A stretch of DNA of 25,306 bases from Lenisia limosa (GCA_001655205.1 LPNZ01006379.1:1-25306); one strand, 5' to 3'; shown: positions 10,401-20,691, numbered from the stretch's first letter. Numbers and translations are program-made. The notes: generated from the sequence alone by a model not told the origin.

Positions 10401-12586
10401 CACCCAGCCACCTTCTGACAATCATCGTGAAGTCCTCCATCTGGAAGCTGTGCTCGTTTATCTTCAGTATGCTATACTCCTCCATTATTATTGAGTTTTG
10501 AACATTCTTTCACCCCCAGACCACCCGCCCGAGTCAGTCGGCGGCTACTTAGTGCTCAACGCTGCTGGCCATTTGGTACACACTTTGATCACAACGTGCA
10601 ACAACGAAACAATTGCCACCTCAGAATGTGGGTTGTTGCCTGACTTGAAGACAGCATATTCTGCTCCAACTGACCATCAGGCAAGAGTATCCTCAGCAAG
10701 ATTGGCGCCAATGCCAACTTCACGCGGTCTCTCTTCATTACGGCTTGTATGGCGTGGAGGCCTTTTGGTTGGTTCAAGTTTCACTCTGAAAAACTGATTG
10801 ATCCTAACAACTATAAACACACTTTTAATATTTATCAAGGATTCATCAATAGATTACATTATATATAGTCACACTCCCAGACGTGTCGCTGACTTCATGG
10901 CTCCGAACTCGACCGATTATTCACATATTGAACCATATCGAGTCAAAAGGGGTAGGACTCACTGCATTTGGTATTTCTCTCCCTCATGGCATTGATGGCC
11001 TTCAGCCATTGTCGCCGGCCACTTCTTCGACATCATCCATTGCTTTGGAAAATGACCCGGTTGTCTTTCAGGCTGCAGCATATTGCATGAGAGCTCTTGT
11101 GGGTTCATGGCAAGATAGTATATATTCTTTAAGTTATCATGTTTCATTACGACCATGATAGTTTTTACCCTTTTAGTCAAGGCTTCTGCAGAACAGTGAC
11201 AGTGCTGCGAGTTTGACAATTCCATTAGGCAGAACAGGGGTAGAGAAACTGAAAGAAAACCCAGGTTCTATTGGGTTTGTGGCTTTTGCTGTATTTTTCT
11301 AGACTATTCTTATGATATGGAGAAGTGGTCAGCCGAAGCTGAATGTGATACCTGACAATATTTGATAATATTTCTCATATATGATACGATAGACATGCTC
11401 ACATTTCAAGGAGTCCCGTGACGTCTCGGCCGAACCCCTCCAACTCTCTACTCATGATTGGACTTGCTACCCTCGCGCGTCTGCCTGATAACACGGTATG
11501 TTCCGTGAAATGAGAACAGAAAACGGTTTGTGAAATAATATCTCCATTAGCTGGTAACCTGCTTATGTTATTCCTTTGTCACTCTGCCAGCTTCACCGTT
11601 ACCTTTGGTCCCTCAAAGTCATGCCTGCCTTGGCCGGAGTCCTTCGGAAGACTTTTGTTGATAAAGATGTCCAGGACGAAGCAGCCCAGTACTATAATGT
11701 AGGTGGTTCTTTATGATTGTAGGAGTAGTTGAAACGCTACCTTTAGAACTGACCCTCTTTAACGCTAACATTCATCTTGTAATTTCTACACAGGCTGATA
11801 CTTACACTTGTAGTCTACTTTTGGTGCTATTTTGACAAAGACTCTTTCAAAGCCTCTCGCAAAGATGACTGAAAGAGAATGTTGGAATATCATATAGTAT
11901 TCTGTTTTCCTCTTTTTGGTATTGTCTGATGATTTAGCCCCCATAAACTTCCTTCGGTCCATTGTCATTCCTTTGAAAATCATGGTAAGGGGGATTGCGT
12001 TTTGCATCCTGTTCCTGGGTAGTTCACCAGGAGGAGTATCATTGTCTTTGTTGAATACATAGCTGCGCTCTAACAAGCTGCCAACCCGAATGGCCTCGTC
12101 TGGGGTGTACAAGATGCTTGCGAAGTTTATCACTTTGGTGCTAGGTTGAAGGGCTAACAGTGTACTTGGTTGTTTGGGTCTGTTGTACGACCAGTCTCTC
12201 GCTCAACTGATGTACATAGGGCCTGCCAAGGAAAATGAGCCCAAGGATGTGCACTCCATACGAAGCAACTGCGACTGGATCTTAGGTTTCCTTTCAAAAC
12301 TCAAAAAGAAATAAGTTGGATGGTGGTAGTTGTATTTAATGTCTCGATTAAGAAATATGCTATGAATGATATCATGTTTTGGGTAACACACAAGCGTATC
12401 ATTAGTATAGTCACACTTTCGATACTAATAAATACTTAATAGATAATGAACATACACATAAACGAAACCCTAGGTTACCCTAAACGGACCCATACCCTGA
12501 AGAGCCCTTGGGTGCTGACCACGCCGGAGCCTCCACAGCCGATAGCAATGCTACTCTCCCAAATGCTCAACGAGGCCCTGTCATAG
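4424..12586 (+). CDS. gene B: unrecognised 1,299-aa all-helical (HEAT/ARM-like) protein, 46 exons
   Basis: Exons: 4424-4496, 4538-4623, 4715-4783, 4887-4987, 5182-5246, 5369-5454, 5557-5632, 5742-5813, 5900-5978, 6051-6124, 6209-6321, 6396-6463, 6575-6635, 6691-6752, 6794-6867, 6931-6992, 7189-7241, 7294-7358, 7470-7541, 7630-7690, 7752-7860, 7932-8023, 8094-8135, 8233-8327, 8549-8586, 8672-8789, 8922-9000, 9057-9234, 9350-9400, 9478-9532, 9625-9756, 9809-9945, 10010-10108, 10167-10279, 10408-10466, 10520-10627, 10681-10767, 10881-11098, 11192-11274, 11411-11495, 11591-11698, 11794-11809, 11938-11984, 12063-12137, 12195-12285, 12474-12586. Phases match throughout; the total is exactly 3,900 nt ending in TAG. 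I do not recognise the family. The protein reads as successive amphipathic helices (e.g. LLQLVVTLERLEIG, TILEEIIEPAVL, MLLSQMLNEALS) with no signal peptide or clear membrane segment. Around residues 425-445 lies a basic, Ser-rich linker (KASKRRPSSS) that could be a nuclear signal. A scaffold-type role in nucleus or cytosol is a guess. The 6462-6635 boundaries and some acceptor choices are uncertain. Confidence 0.7.
5000..5061. repeat. 31-bp tandem duplication in gene B intron 4
   Basis: The sequences at 5000-5030 and 5031-5061 are identical except for one T/C change. Both copies contain the recurrent TATCGTATCATAT-type motif. The repeat sits inside the intron 4988-5181. Confidence 0.9.
5017..5029. 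repeat. recurrent motif TATCGTATCATAT (one of several copies)
   Basis: This 13-mer or its complement also occurs exactly at 11379-11391 (minus orientation) and 20587-20599. One-mismatch copies are near 5048-5060 and a near copy is at 20879-20891. All copies are in introns or intergenic DNA. Related palindromes such as ATATGATATCATAT (7049-7062) occur too. Function unknown. Confidence 0.6.
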
Positions 12587-12882
12587 TCAAATCCAATCAA
12601 AAAAATTACGAAGCTTCCNNNNNNNNNNNNNNNNNNNNNNNNNNNNNNNNNNNNNNNNNNNNNNNNNNNNNNNNNNNNNNNNNNNNNNNNNNNNNNNNNN
12701 NNNNNNNNNNNNNNNNNNNNNNNNNNNNNNNNNNNNNNNNNNNNNNNNNNNNNNNNNNNNNNNNNNNNNNNNNNNNNNNNNNNNNNNNNNNNNNNNNNNN
12801 NNNNNNNNNNNNNNNNNNNNNNNNNNNNNNNNNNNNNNNNNNNNNNNNNNNNNNNNNNNGTGATAAACCGGTGGTAACCTAC
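12587..12882. other. gap-containing 3' ends of convergent genes B and C
   Basis: After the gene B stop there are 32 nt, then a gap, then 23 nt of putative gene C intron. The 3' exons of gene C and both polyadenylation regions must lie here, mostly in the missing sequence. Confidence 0.6.
12619..12859. other. assembly gap (241 N)
   Basis: Run of N that removes the 3' end of gene C. Confidence 0.99.
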
Positions 12883-14321
12883 AAGATTGGCTCCACAGAG
12901 GTAGTGCGACGACCTGCAGTACTCGCCAGAATTGGCCAAAACCCCCCACGAGCTCGCTCCATAACTTCCCACAAGACCGCTTGTCAAACCATTTGAGAAT
13001 CCTAATGGTATTAGATACAACTTAGAGAAACAACAATGCAAGGAACCAACCATTTTGCACATACGACTTGGTGATAGATCCACTTAGACCACATTCGAAT
13101 CTGAATAGTCATGGTCAGAACTGTGTGGCAGTAAAATACAGTATCATAACATCAGAAGGGGCCAACTTCCAAGAGGCTGTGGCAGAGAACAGACTCATAT
13201 TCAAGAAGCCAAGATAGTCGTCAGGCATAGGGGGGTCAGCAGGTGCCTATTAAGTGACGAATATATACATGTACCATGAAGGGCTTCATTCTGTATTGAT
13301 AGAATGAATAATGAATGTTTTAATTTCACCCTTTGAACGTACCAAATATGGAGCCTGCATTGAAAAGCTACCCTAAACTTATGAGACGATATCCTTTTTA
13401 CCCAGCCCAGGTAGCTGTTCTTTCATACCGGTGTGGTTGTTGAGCCCGTGACACCGCCAACAAGTGCCCAATTGTCCGCATCGCAATACACTAATTCATA
13501 AGAAAAGGGTGCTTTCCCAAGCCAAGTTCCCACCTTTAACATATTGATTGTTAGTCCATACATAGCCCGTGGATTCTCCAGAGGCTTTTAGTGCAGTACA
13601 AGAATCAACTTGAGGTGTGAAAATTAAACTAGCTAAGGTTCCTGGCAACTTGTCATGAGCCAAAACGAGTCAATATCCTCCAACTGGGGCAAATAGCAGC
13701 CGAATCCCAGCCAGTCTCAGGACTACATGTCATCGTGCCTTTGACAACATCACCACAGAGGAACTGAACAGTTGGAGGAAGAATAAATACCCTGACAACT
13801 TTAATATCTCATACATTCATGGTATTTTAACAGGAGAGAGCAGTCAAGATTAGGCGTATTATATATACCTCCTAGAGTCACCCACCTGGCAAGAGCCGCC
13901 TGCAGCAACGCTGAATTCCGGGTTGCAGAACAAGGTGGCGCCATTGGCAGTAATCGGCATCGTTGAGCATGGGGCCACTTTTGGCCCAAGGGAGTTTATG
14001 AGCCTCTCTATCTCCTCCTGCGGTATGAGGAACATGTGCTTGAATAAGTCTCCTCAAGGTTCCCATCCAACTCTCGGGACAGCACTGAGCGGGTTGGTTG
14101 AGTTGGCAACCTCTGCAAAGAGGTTCCCCTCATAATTGATATTCACGGCGATTGCACTGAAAACGCATCTGAAAAAGGTTATTCCTAAAGTTGGATGCTG
14201 GAGGTCTCCATCCTCCCAGTGAGAGAACAACGGTTGCAACGTGTGAAATGTCAGTTATTATTGTTTAACAATTTAAAAATGTTTAAATATCTTACAAGAG
14301 GAGAGCAAGAAGAGTCCTCAT
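12883..14321 (-). CDS. gene C: secreted Cys-rich protein with fibrinogen-like motif (3' end missing)
   Basis: Exons in transcript order: 14296-14321, 14072-14156, 13886-14038, 13685-13763, 13534-13608, 13429-13490, possibly a 12-nt exon 13343-13354, 13167-13246, 13051-13082, 12883-13001, then the gap; at least 237 codons. The start MRTLLALLFAIAV is a signal peptide. A helical stretch follows (PQEEIERLINSL). The Cys-rich part contains TCSPETGWDSAAICP. The stretch GYVWTNNQYVK joined to VYCDADNWALVGG matches the fibrinogen-type pattern (sGvY.i... then vYCdm...GWtLv). Distal exons contain SGEYCRSSHYLCGANL. Gene D has the same order of segments and shared intron phases, so the two are paralogues. 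A secreted lectin or adhesin is inferred. I do not see the classical fibrinogen calcium-binding or C-terminal motifs, so the fold assignment is tentative. Confidence 0.68.
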
Positions 14322-14608
14322 GAGAAGGCCGTTCAAAACAAAGGAATCGCTCTCTTTTACAACTTTTAATTATACCTGTGTATTGCTAGTGTAGTGTATA
14401 GTTAGTTATTAGTAGTGAGTAGTGTAGTGTTGCAGTCTGCTTTTTTTTCCGGTTCCAGAGTTCAGTTCATCTCCCAGCCAAAGGAATGTTTGAAGCTGCG
14501 TAATAAACTGATAATAAATGCATTAATACATTTCTACTGTATTTCTACATTAATTTCACAAGAAGAATAAATAAAGTGGTTCTTCTTATTTCAAAAGCTA
14601 CTTGCTTA
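14322..14608. other. intergenic region between gene C start and WDR83 stop
   Basis: AT-rich, with a short imperfect GTAGTGTAGTGT-like repeat near 14389-14430. It should hold the gene C promoter and the WDR83 3' UTR. No coding exon seen. Confidence 0.5.
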
Positions 14609-17211
14609 TCAGGTCCAAAGCACTGCTGATCCCTGTTCAGATTAATTCAAGAGGAAGTGTTACGCTCACAAAACCCCATTAACAATAAATTTAATACGAA
14701 TAAAACATGCCCCCCCCCTCACGTCCATTGATGCGGTTAACATGCAAGGCTCTTTGGGGTGTAACACAACAGATGTGACGGTGGATTTGTGACATTGGTG
14801 GTCACCAATTACTTTACCCTGGATATTAACAAATAATTTCAATAGTTTAGTTAAATCAGTACGGTGTTCCTTTGTATGCAAACAAGTCAGATCTCTTAGA
14901 GTACACACATACCGTCATAACATCCCAGGCAAGCACTCGACCATCTTCACTTCCAGAGAGTACCGTTTTCCCAGATGGGGAGAAGCATGCTCCTATACTG
15001 TAGCTTTGGTTGTCGTGGCCCGTGAAACTGATGAAATATTACTGACTTTTTTAAGTTTGAAAAGAAGTGATGATCCCAAAAGTGACGACACAATTCAGTT
15101 CCGAGCTTATTGCGAATGAATAGCCAACCCACGCAGTGAGACACTCTCCTGTTTGGTGGTCCAAAAGTCGAAGGGTGCTATCCAATGTCGATGCAAGAAC
15201 ACATTTCGCATCGGATGACAGCGCCACATGTGTCACCGGGTCTATGGTGTAAGAAAATAAAACAATTGCGTTAACAAAGGCAACCCCGACAAAGACTTCC
15301 ATGGCAATATTCCACCCCTCACGATTGATATTGCCGGTTAGTATGCCACCCCCCCCCCCNNNNNNNNNNNNNNNNNNNNNNNNNNNNNNNNNNNNNNNNN
15401 NNNNNNNNNNNNNNNNNNNNNNNNNNNNNNNNNNNNNNNNNNNNNNCGGTTAGGATTTTGCCTGTTCGAATATCAAAAGTACGAACAGTTCCATCTACAC
15501 ATCTAAAAAGTAAAGAAAAACAAGGTAGGCATTTCGATCAAAAATGGGGATTGATATTCACCTGAATATGAGAACTCTTCAATTTACATAAAATTTCGAT
15601 TCAACCCTCATACCCCGCAATAATTTCAGCATCACCCATGACAAGACTCGTGACACTGTCATTGAACTGCTCCTAACAATATTAATTCCATTGTTAATAC
15701 TGTTTGGTATGAATTCTATGGATGTAATTGATCACCAAACTTATGAAACGTGTAGAGTTCTATGTTCAAACAATGTAATACAGACAGGGCTTCACTTTGG
15801 TTCGAAAAATCCCGGTAAAATATCGATAGTTTTCGAGGATATATCGAGAAATTTCGTCTTTTTTCGAATCGAAGTGAAGCTCTACATGCAGAGAGTCACC
15901 AACCAGGGTTTGGACAGATTCCTTATTCCGCGCTCGCAGGTCCCAGAAACGAATTGTAGAGTCGTATGAGCCTGTGCAACAAACTACAAGTATAAGGTGG
16001 TATTGGATTAACAAAGGAGTAAACACAATAATCGTTACCAAATTTTTTAAAGTAATTCTAATGGAACACTTTCTTTCATTGCATATTGTTTAAGTAAACC
16101 TCGCCAACTTGCCCCGTCCTGGCTGAGCACAATTGCGTTAATCCGTGATAAGTGACCTAAAAGGGGAGTTCATTCTGTAATGATATGATCACTTTTATCA
16201 GCAGTGTTGGTGTTGGTGTCGGGTAGAACGGCCGGGTCTCGGAAACATTACCGAACCTCACCTTGGAGTTTCTTTGTTGGGCTGCCGGTAGCTACATCCC
16301 AAACAAGTGCGTAACGGTCTCCTCCACATGATGCCATTCTGAGCGTCACAACCCAAGATATATCAGATATTAAAAATACATTTAACGCATTAAACTCTGA
16401 GTAAAAAAAGACAAATCTCAATAGAGTGTAATATGGGAATTAAAAAATGAATAGGTTTAAATATAGTCTATTCTAAAAAAAAAAAAAAAAAAANNNNNNN
16501 NNNNNNNNNNNNNNNNNNNNNNNNNNNNNNNNNNNNNNNNNNNNNNNTGTTATTATTGAAATAATACCTGTACAGCAACCCATGAACATACACTGAGTTG
16601 TCCTTGGAAACGTCAATATCCAAGATCTCCTGGCCATGCCCTTGGTATGTCTGAATGTTAAATGGACGTGAGGCGACTGTCTCTTTCCATAGTTTTATTT
16701 TCCCCAGTATACCTTGATCATCATTCCTCTATGGGGGTTCCATAGCTTCACCATTCGGTCTTGTGCACCAGTCAAACAGTATTCTCCATCAGCTGAATGG
16801 TGAGCAATAGGACTGAATGTGATAAAAAAGATGAAAGAGCGACCGACGGTTGTTAACTTCAGAAAATACTGGCTCATCAACCGTACATGAAGGTATAGAC
16901 CTCCTCACAGTTAAGCTTGACAACCATCACAGGTCCGGCATGCCCCCTCAGGACTTTCGTCTTGTTACAAGGGATTTTGAAGTTGTTTTCAGCATTCTCC
17001 CCTGGGGCTTTGGAGGCTGAGAGATGAGACGGGTCCAACAATTTTTGAGATTAATCACAGTATTTTATAATCATAAAGGCAGTTAACACACAGATTACTT
17101 CGTTATTAGTTAAGTGTAAATATGATATGATCTCCCAAAAAATGTAGCCAATCAAAAACACTTTATTCTAGTATAATCTAAAATAACATTCTTACCTGCT
17201 GGTTGTGCCAT
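14609..17211 (-). CDS. WDR83: WDR83 (MORG1) homologue, seven-bladed WD40 protein
   Basis: Thirteen exons: 17196-17211, 16909-17016, 16713-16792, 16592-16650, 16262-16338, 16100-16156, 15904-15971, 15614-15672, 15323-15502 (broken by a gap), 15133-15241, 14913-15027, 14723-14818, 14609-14632 (TGA). Phases agree, and bridging the gap as argued in the findings gives 311 aa; the family is usually about 315. The protein is a WD40 propeller. Diagnostic stretches: DGEYCLTGAQDRMVKLWNP, SCGGDRYALVWD, SYDSTIRFWDLRARN, CVDGTVRTFDIRTGK, LASTLDSTLRLLD, SGSEDGRVLAWD, and the C-terminal LTASMDGSAVLWT, all at WDR83 positions. In animals WDR83 scaffolds ERK-pathway components and associates with the spliceosome; cytosolic and nuclear location is expected. 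Head-to-head with gene G, 90 bp apart. Confidence 0.95.
15360..15446. other. assembly gap inside WDR83 exon 9 (87 N)
   Basis: The gap is flanked on the left by a poly-C run (15349-15359). Both sides carry similar sequence (CCGGTTA with flanking GCC), suggesting the gap is spurious. Confidence 0.95.
15789..15880. repeat. 92-bp imperfect hairpin in WDR83 intron 7
   Basis: The arms 15789-15809 and 15860-15880 are inverted copies of 21 nt with three central mismatches (GCTTCACTT...TTCGAAAAA), and weaker pairing continues inward. The hairpin fills a good part of the intron 15673-15903. It may be a small MITE remnant or a foldable intron. Confidence 0.7.
16494..16547. other. assembly gap after a poly-A run (54 N)
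   Basis: Located in the WDR83 intron between exons 4 and 5, just after about 19 consecutive A residues. Confidence 0.99.
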
Positions 17212-17301
17212 TGAAAAAGAGGCGAACACAGCTGACACGGCCACAGAATTCGAATGAAGAGAGTCGCGGCCGCAAGGTTTTTTTAAATTTTTTTTTGGGA
17301 G
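17212..17301. promoter_or_regulatory. 90-bp divergent promoter region WDR83 / gene G
   Basis: Only 90 bp separate the two start codons. The region contains a GGCCGC-containing palindrome-like stretch near 17263-17274 and a T-rich run at 17278-17297. It is presumably a bidirectional promoter; no specific element is identified. Confidence 0.5.
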
Positions 17302-18150
17302 ATGGATGACAAGTTGATGAGCCTTTTTTCAAGGCCAAGTGGTGTCAATGTATATTTCCAGTATATCTATACTGGTTAACAGGGCAAGTTTTTCGTATCG
17401 CAAACAGTGTGGATGAAAAATGCAACATATTCCTCCCCTTCCACCGTTCGATCTTTAACGGTAAGCTGACAAGCAGAATTGTGGTGTTGGATAAGGGAGT
17501 TGCAAAATATTTGCCTTTCATTTACATCTCGTGCTCTACTTCATGTGTAGGTGCTTAATTCATGTAGGAAGTCATCAAGATGATCATGACTCTGTTGTTG
17601 AGCTTTCTTTCCAAAGATCTAACGGATTTCTGGTAGGTGATGCTCAGCTTTCCTCCTTTATCATTCTGCCCATTGATGAGCCCTACCCGCCCCGAGTCGA
17701 GATGGCTTGGGGTCATAGCTATGATGAAGCTCGTATCGTTCTGAGGCGCAGTATAGTGTGTGAGAGCCTTCTTTCCCCCTGCTTGCTGATGGTGGCTTGT
17801 GTCGCTTGACGTTTGAGCGGGGTGGAAGAATGTTCGTCACCCACTATGCTGTGTTTTCTTTTGGTACCATCTCGCTTCTTCTCACTATTGCAGCCCGTCC
17901 GGCATTTCATCTGAAGGGTACCTTTCTGTGTAGGTGGGGCTCCTCCTCGGTCTTCAAAGAAACTGTGACGAAATACATGCTAATTCGCAAACCCTCCATA
18001 CGGCAGCGCGCTACATTCTTTGTCGGCTGCGAGCCTGCTGGTGGTGTTGATGAGGTCATTTTTTTCTGTCTTGGGCGTATCCAAGTCCGGAGTTCTGTAT
18101 TGTCTTTTCAGAAGCCTTCCCCAGACTGTTGTGATTCTTTTAGTTCCTGA
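17302..18150 (+). CDS. gene G: unrecognised 166-aa protein, five exons
   Basis: Exons 17302-17341, 17383-17460, 17568-17750, 17894-18054, 18112-18150 (TGA). Phases match (1, 1, 1, 0) and the sum is 501 nt. The N-terminus is MDDKLMSLFSRPSGQVF; no signal peptide or membrane segment. Internal stretches alternate hydrophobic and polar residues as in beta strands (SFIILPIDEPYPPRVEMAW, ATFFVGCEP). I do not recognise the family. The start is the first ATG and makes a 41-nt first intron, the same length as gene B intron 1. Several alternative frames are open here on both strands, so the model rests on splice phase and amino-acid character. The short last exon is the weakest part. Confidence 0.55.
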
Positions 18151-18621
18151 TATGGCCTCTGAATCCAAGCAATGAAGCAATTTGGTAAAGATATTGTCCT
18201 TCTTTCAATGTAGTAATTTGGTCTTGAACTCCCACTTGTTTACCATATGATTTAACTTTGCACATTAAGTGTTACCTGGTTCCTAAATCCAACAATACCA
18301 ATTTTGATGCACTTGATGCAATGCATTTGTCGCCAAGTGGGTTCCAGGTGGGTTTCTTGGTGGTTTCTTGGCTCGGCGAGGCTTGCGGAACCTCGGGAGG
18401 TGTGTGATGAGCTTGGTTAACCTCCATCCAGGGGTGTGAGACCGGTGAGAGCATTGCATGGGGTGTTAGTGTCTATGCAAATGTAAAGCCCTCTAAGTCT
18501 TAGGCAAAAACTTGGCAAAATACACATTACTGACAATTCTGCCAAGAAAGAGGGTTGGGGGGAAAGAAACACAAGACAAAAGGGCGTAAGAGCTAAGGAG
18601 TGAATCAAACTTCAAAAACAG
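18151..18621. other. intergenic region between gene G and gene F
   Basis: 471 bp holding the 3' end of gene G and the promoter of gene F. A GGTTTCTTGG direct repeat is at about 18351-18372 (GGTGGGTTTCTTGG then GGTGGTTTCTTGG). Minus-strand open frames here lack convincing splice or domain support. Confidence 0.45.
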
Positions 18622-20571
18622 ATGAGAACAGTAAAGCTTCTTTTGCTTCTTTCTCTATTGCTCCTGCAGCAAAATGGCGTTGTCTTTGTCAATGGAGGAG
18701 GGGCGGTGTCGGTTGGCGTCAACTCCGATGTAAGCGGCAAGGGGATCATCCAGATGTGTCTTAAATTGGCCTCAGCTCGCATTTACTCTTTTATCTTTAA
18801 GGGTTCTTATTTTTATTAGGTTACCATTGAAGATCTCAAGGTTGGATGAAGGAAGAGCAGGTGATGGCTTTGTTAATAACATCATTATTTTTCTAATCAA
18901 GTCAGGTCTCCAATACTCTCCAAGTACAGGACCAAAATGTGATGGTATTGGGTGTGGACACAATTCAAAATGGGTTTTGTAGAGAATATATCTTCACATA
19001 TACAAAGCATTTGAATAATGGGAGTTATTCGCAATCGTCTCATTTTGTAAAGTCTGTTCATAATCACGATTTCACTGCTTCTTCTTTTTCTCCAGCTAAC
19101 AGCATTATATTTAACTATAAAGGCACTTGTGAATGCACAGGCTGCACTAATCCAGGAGCAAGCAGACCAGATCATCGCTCTTAATGTTTGGGTTTTTGAT
19201 TGACGATGAAAATCGTAGAAGGATTGTTATTGTTATTAGCTATGATTATTATTATTGATGGTGTATTCAAAAACCTATATGCACAGAGTTGTAAGGCAAA
19301 TGGTTGGTGAATTCATATATCTCTTATAAGCGTGATGGTNNNNNNNNNNNNNNNNNNNNNNNNNNNNNNNNNNNNNNNNNNNNNNNNNTTTCTGATTTCA
19401 AAACCTGCCTTCAATTAGTGTCCCATTTATCTGTTCATTTTGAACATTGGGGTAATATCAAGTTTTAATGTACACATAGAACTCGGTCGCTGCCCTTCAA
19501 ACTGACATGGAAATTGTTATGATGGATAAGGTGAGAGGCGTGTGATTAGGAGTACTGTACAATAACCATGTGTTTGCTACGGTATGTCTCAGCGATGATA
19601 TGTCAAATCACTTTTCTATTATTTGGCTTTATCTACTTATCTCAATTTGCTCACGTCTTTAGCTGTGTACTGGTTCCAACAGACAGTGAGCTGGGGTAAT
19701 TTGGGTCTTTCTGATAAAGTAGCAACAATTCATGATAGCTTGATATATTCTCTTCTTATTAGTTTCTTTACACCTTGTTAAGAATATCCTCTCGTGGTAC
19801 ATGCTATGTGTTCTACTCTGCAAGCGTTGTTTGGACTGCAGCGCGAAGTGCTTGTGTTGCTCTGAATGTGGGGTGGGGGTGTTTAGTGGTTGAACTTGCT
19901 GAGGCTGTGGAAGGTCCAATTATTTTGCTCATATTCCCATTTAGTCTGACCTGGGGTTCCCATACACAATGGATGACTTCAACTTTTTCAAGACAAAGTG
20001 TCCGACAGGAACCCAGTGTAATATTGGAATGTGGGAAACTGGTGTAGGTGGGGGATTTCCAATCTGACTCCAAGAACGTGTTTCGAATATGTTGTTTTCA
20101 TTTTCTAGAAAATCTGGACAACATTAGCTGGGGAACAGGTTTACAATGAAAACACTTCAACCTTCTACCCAAGTTTTTCAGGGTATAGGTAAGTCGATAC
20201 TTTTCAAATAGATTAATTAATGGTGTATGTGGTGTGATGGGGTTATCCATTGATCTTTTTGGGCAATATCAAAAGTGATCTAGCCAGGTACTCCATTTTA
20301 TTTCTCATTTCATTACAAGAAGAAGCAGTCAGAGTTTCTGACAATACCATGACATAACCCTGCCAGTTGGTATCCTGGGCAACCTGGTGACCCCGATCAG
20401 CATTATGGCTCATTCTATGGCGGTCTTAATGATATGGACAATGTTCAAACCCAGTAGGCTGTGGAGGAACTTGCTGAATGTGGAATAATGTCTTGGTGAG
20501 TGTACAAATTCACTCCATTCAGCAACTACATCTGTGAAATGGATGCTGAGGCACTCAAGAATCTGGCCTAG
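18622..20571 (+). CDS. gene F: secreted coiled-coil protein with C-type-lectin-like domain; last exon has in-frame stops
   Basis: Exons: 18622-18729, 18820-18840, 18906 to about 18923 (end uncertain), 19096-19185, 19480-19530, 19663-19685, 19783-19867, 19945-20043, 20109-20188, 20367-20571. The start MRTVKLLLLLSLLLLQQNG is a strong signal peptide. Heptad-like helix: ALVNAQAALIQEQADQIIA, then NSVAALQTDMEIVMMDK. The C-type-lectin-like domain follows in canonical order: CTGSNRQISSRGTCYVFY, VWTAARSACVALNSDLG, NIGMWETG, KIWTTLAGEQVY, SWYPGQPGDPD, and the terminal NYICEM. In the last exon the same frame meets TAG at 20455-20457 and TGA at 20497-20499 before NYICEM and the final TAG at 20569. Either undetected tiny introns exist, or the gene is a recent pseudogene or carries sequence errors. 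The usual WND-type calcium ligands are not obvious, so sugar binding is uncertain. Confidence 0.65.
19340..19388. other. assembly gap (49 N)
   Basis: Lies in a gene F intron (19186-19479); a small exon could be hidden. Confidence 0.99.
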
Positions 20572-20662
20572 GTTTTGATTGTTTTATATCGTATCATATA
20601 ATATGTATCATGCATGTATTTTGTTGTTTTTGAAAACAAGGGGTATTAAATTACGCTCCTCG

Positions 20663-20691
<29 letters not shown>
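20663..20691. repeat. (TA)n microsatellite
   Basis: About 14 TA units between the convergent ends of genes F and D, followed directly by TGATAC. Confidence 0.95.

Noticed and set aside
10031-10501. 156-codon uninterrupted plus-strand frame
   Set aside because: It runs through three introns. Splicing at 10108/10167 and 10279/10408 gives a better protein with consistent phase.
17719-18180. Two minus-strand basic frames (KKRDGTKRKHS; TKRITTVWGRLLK)
   Set aside because: They are antisense to gene G exons and could not be joined with sensible introns of normal length.
18939-19184. Open frame with NGFCREYIFTYTKHL
   Set aside because: It crosses a strong pyrimidine-rich acceptor at 19095. The spliced frame there is a heptad-like helix that continues into the next exon.
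2655-20571. Alternative genetic code with TAA/TAG read as Gln
   Set aside because: In-frame TAA in gene A and TAG in gene F suggested it. But an intron explains the TAA with correct phase, and TAG ends the ABC transporter, the H-lectin, gene B and gene F at natural C-termini.
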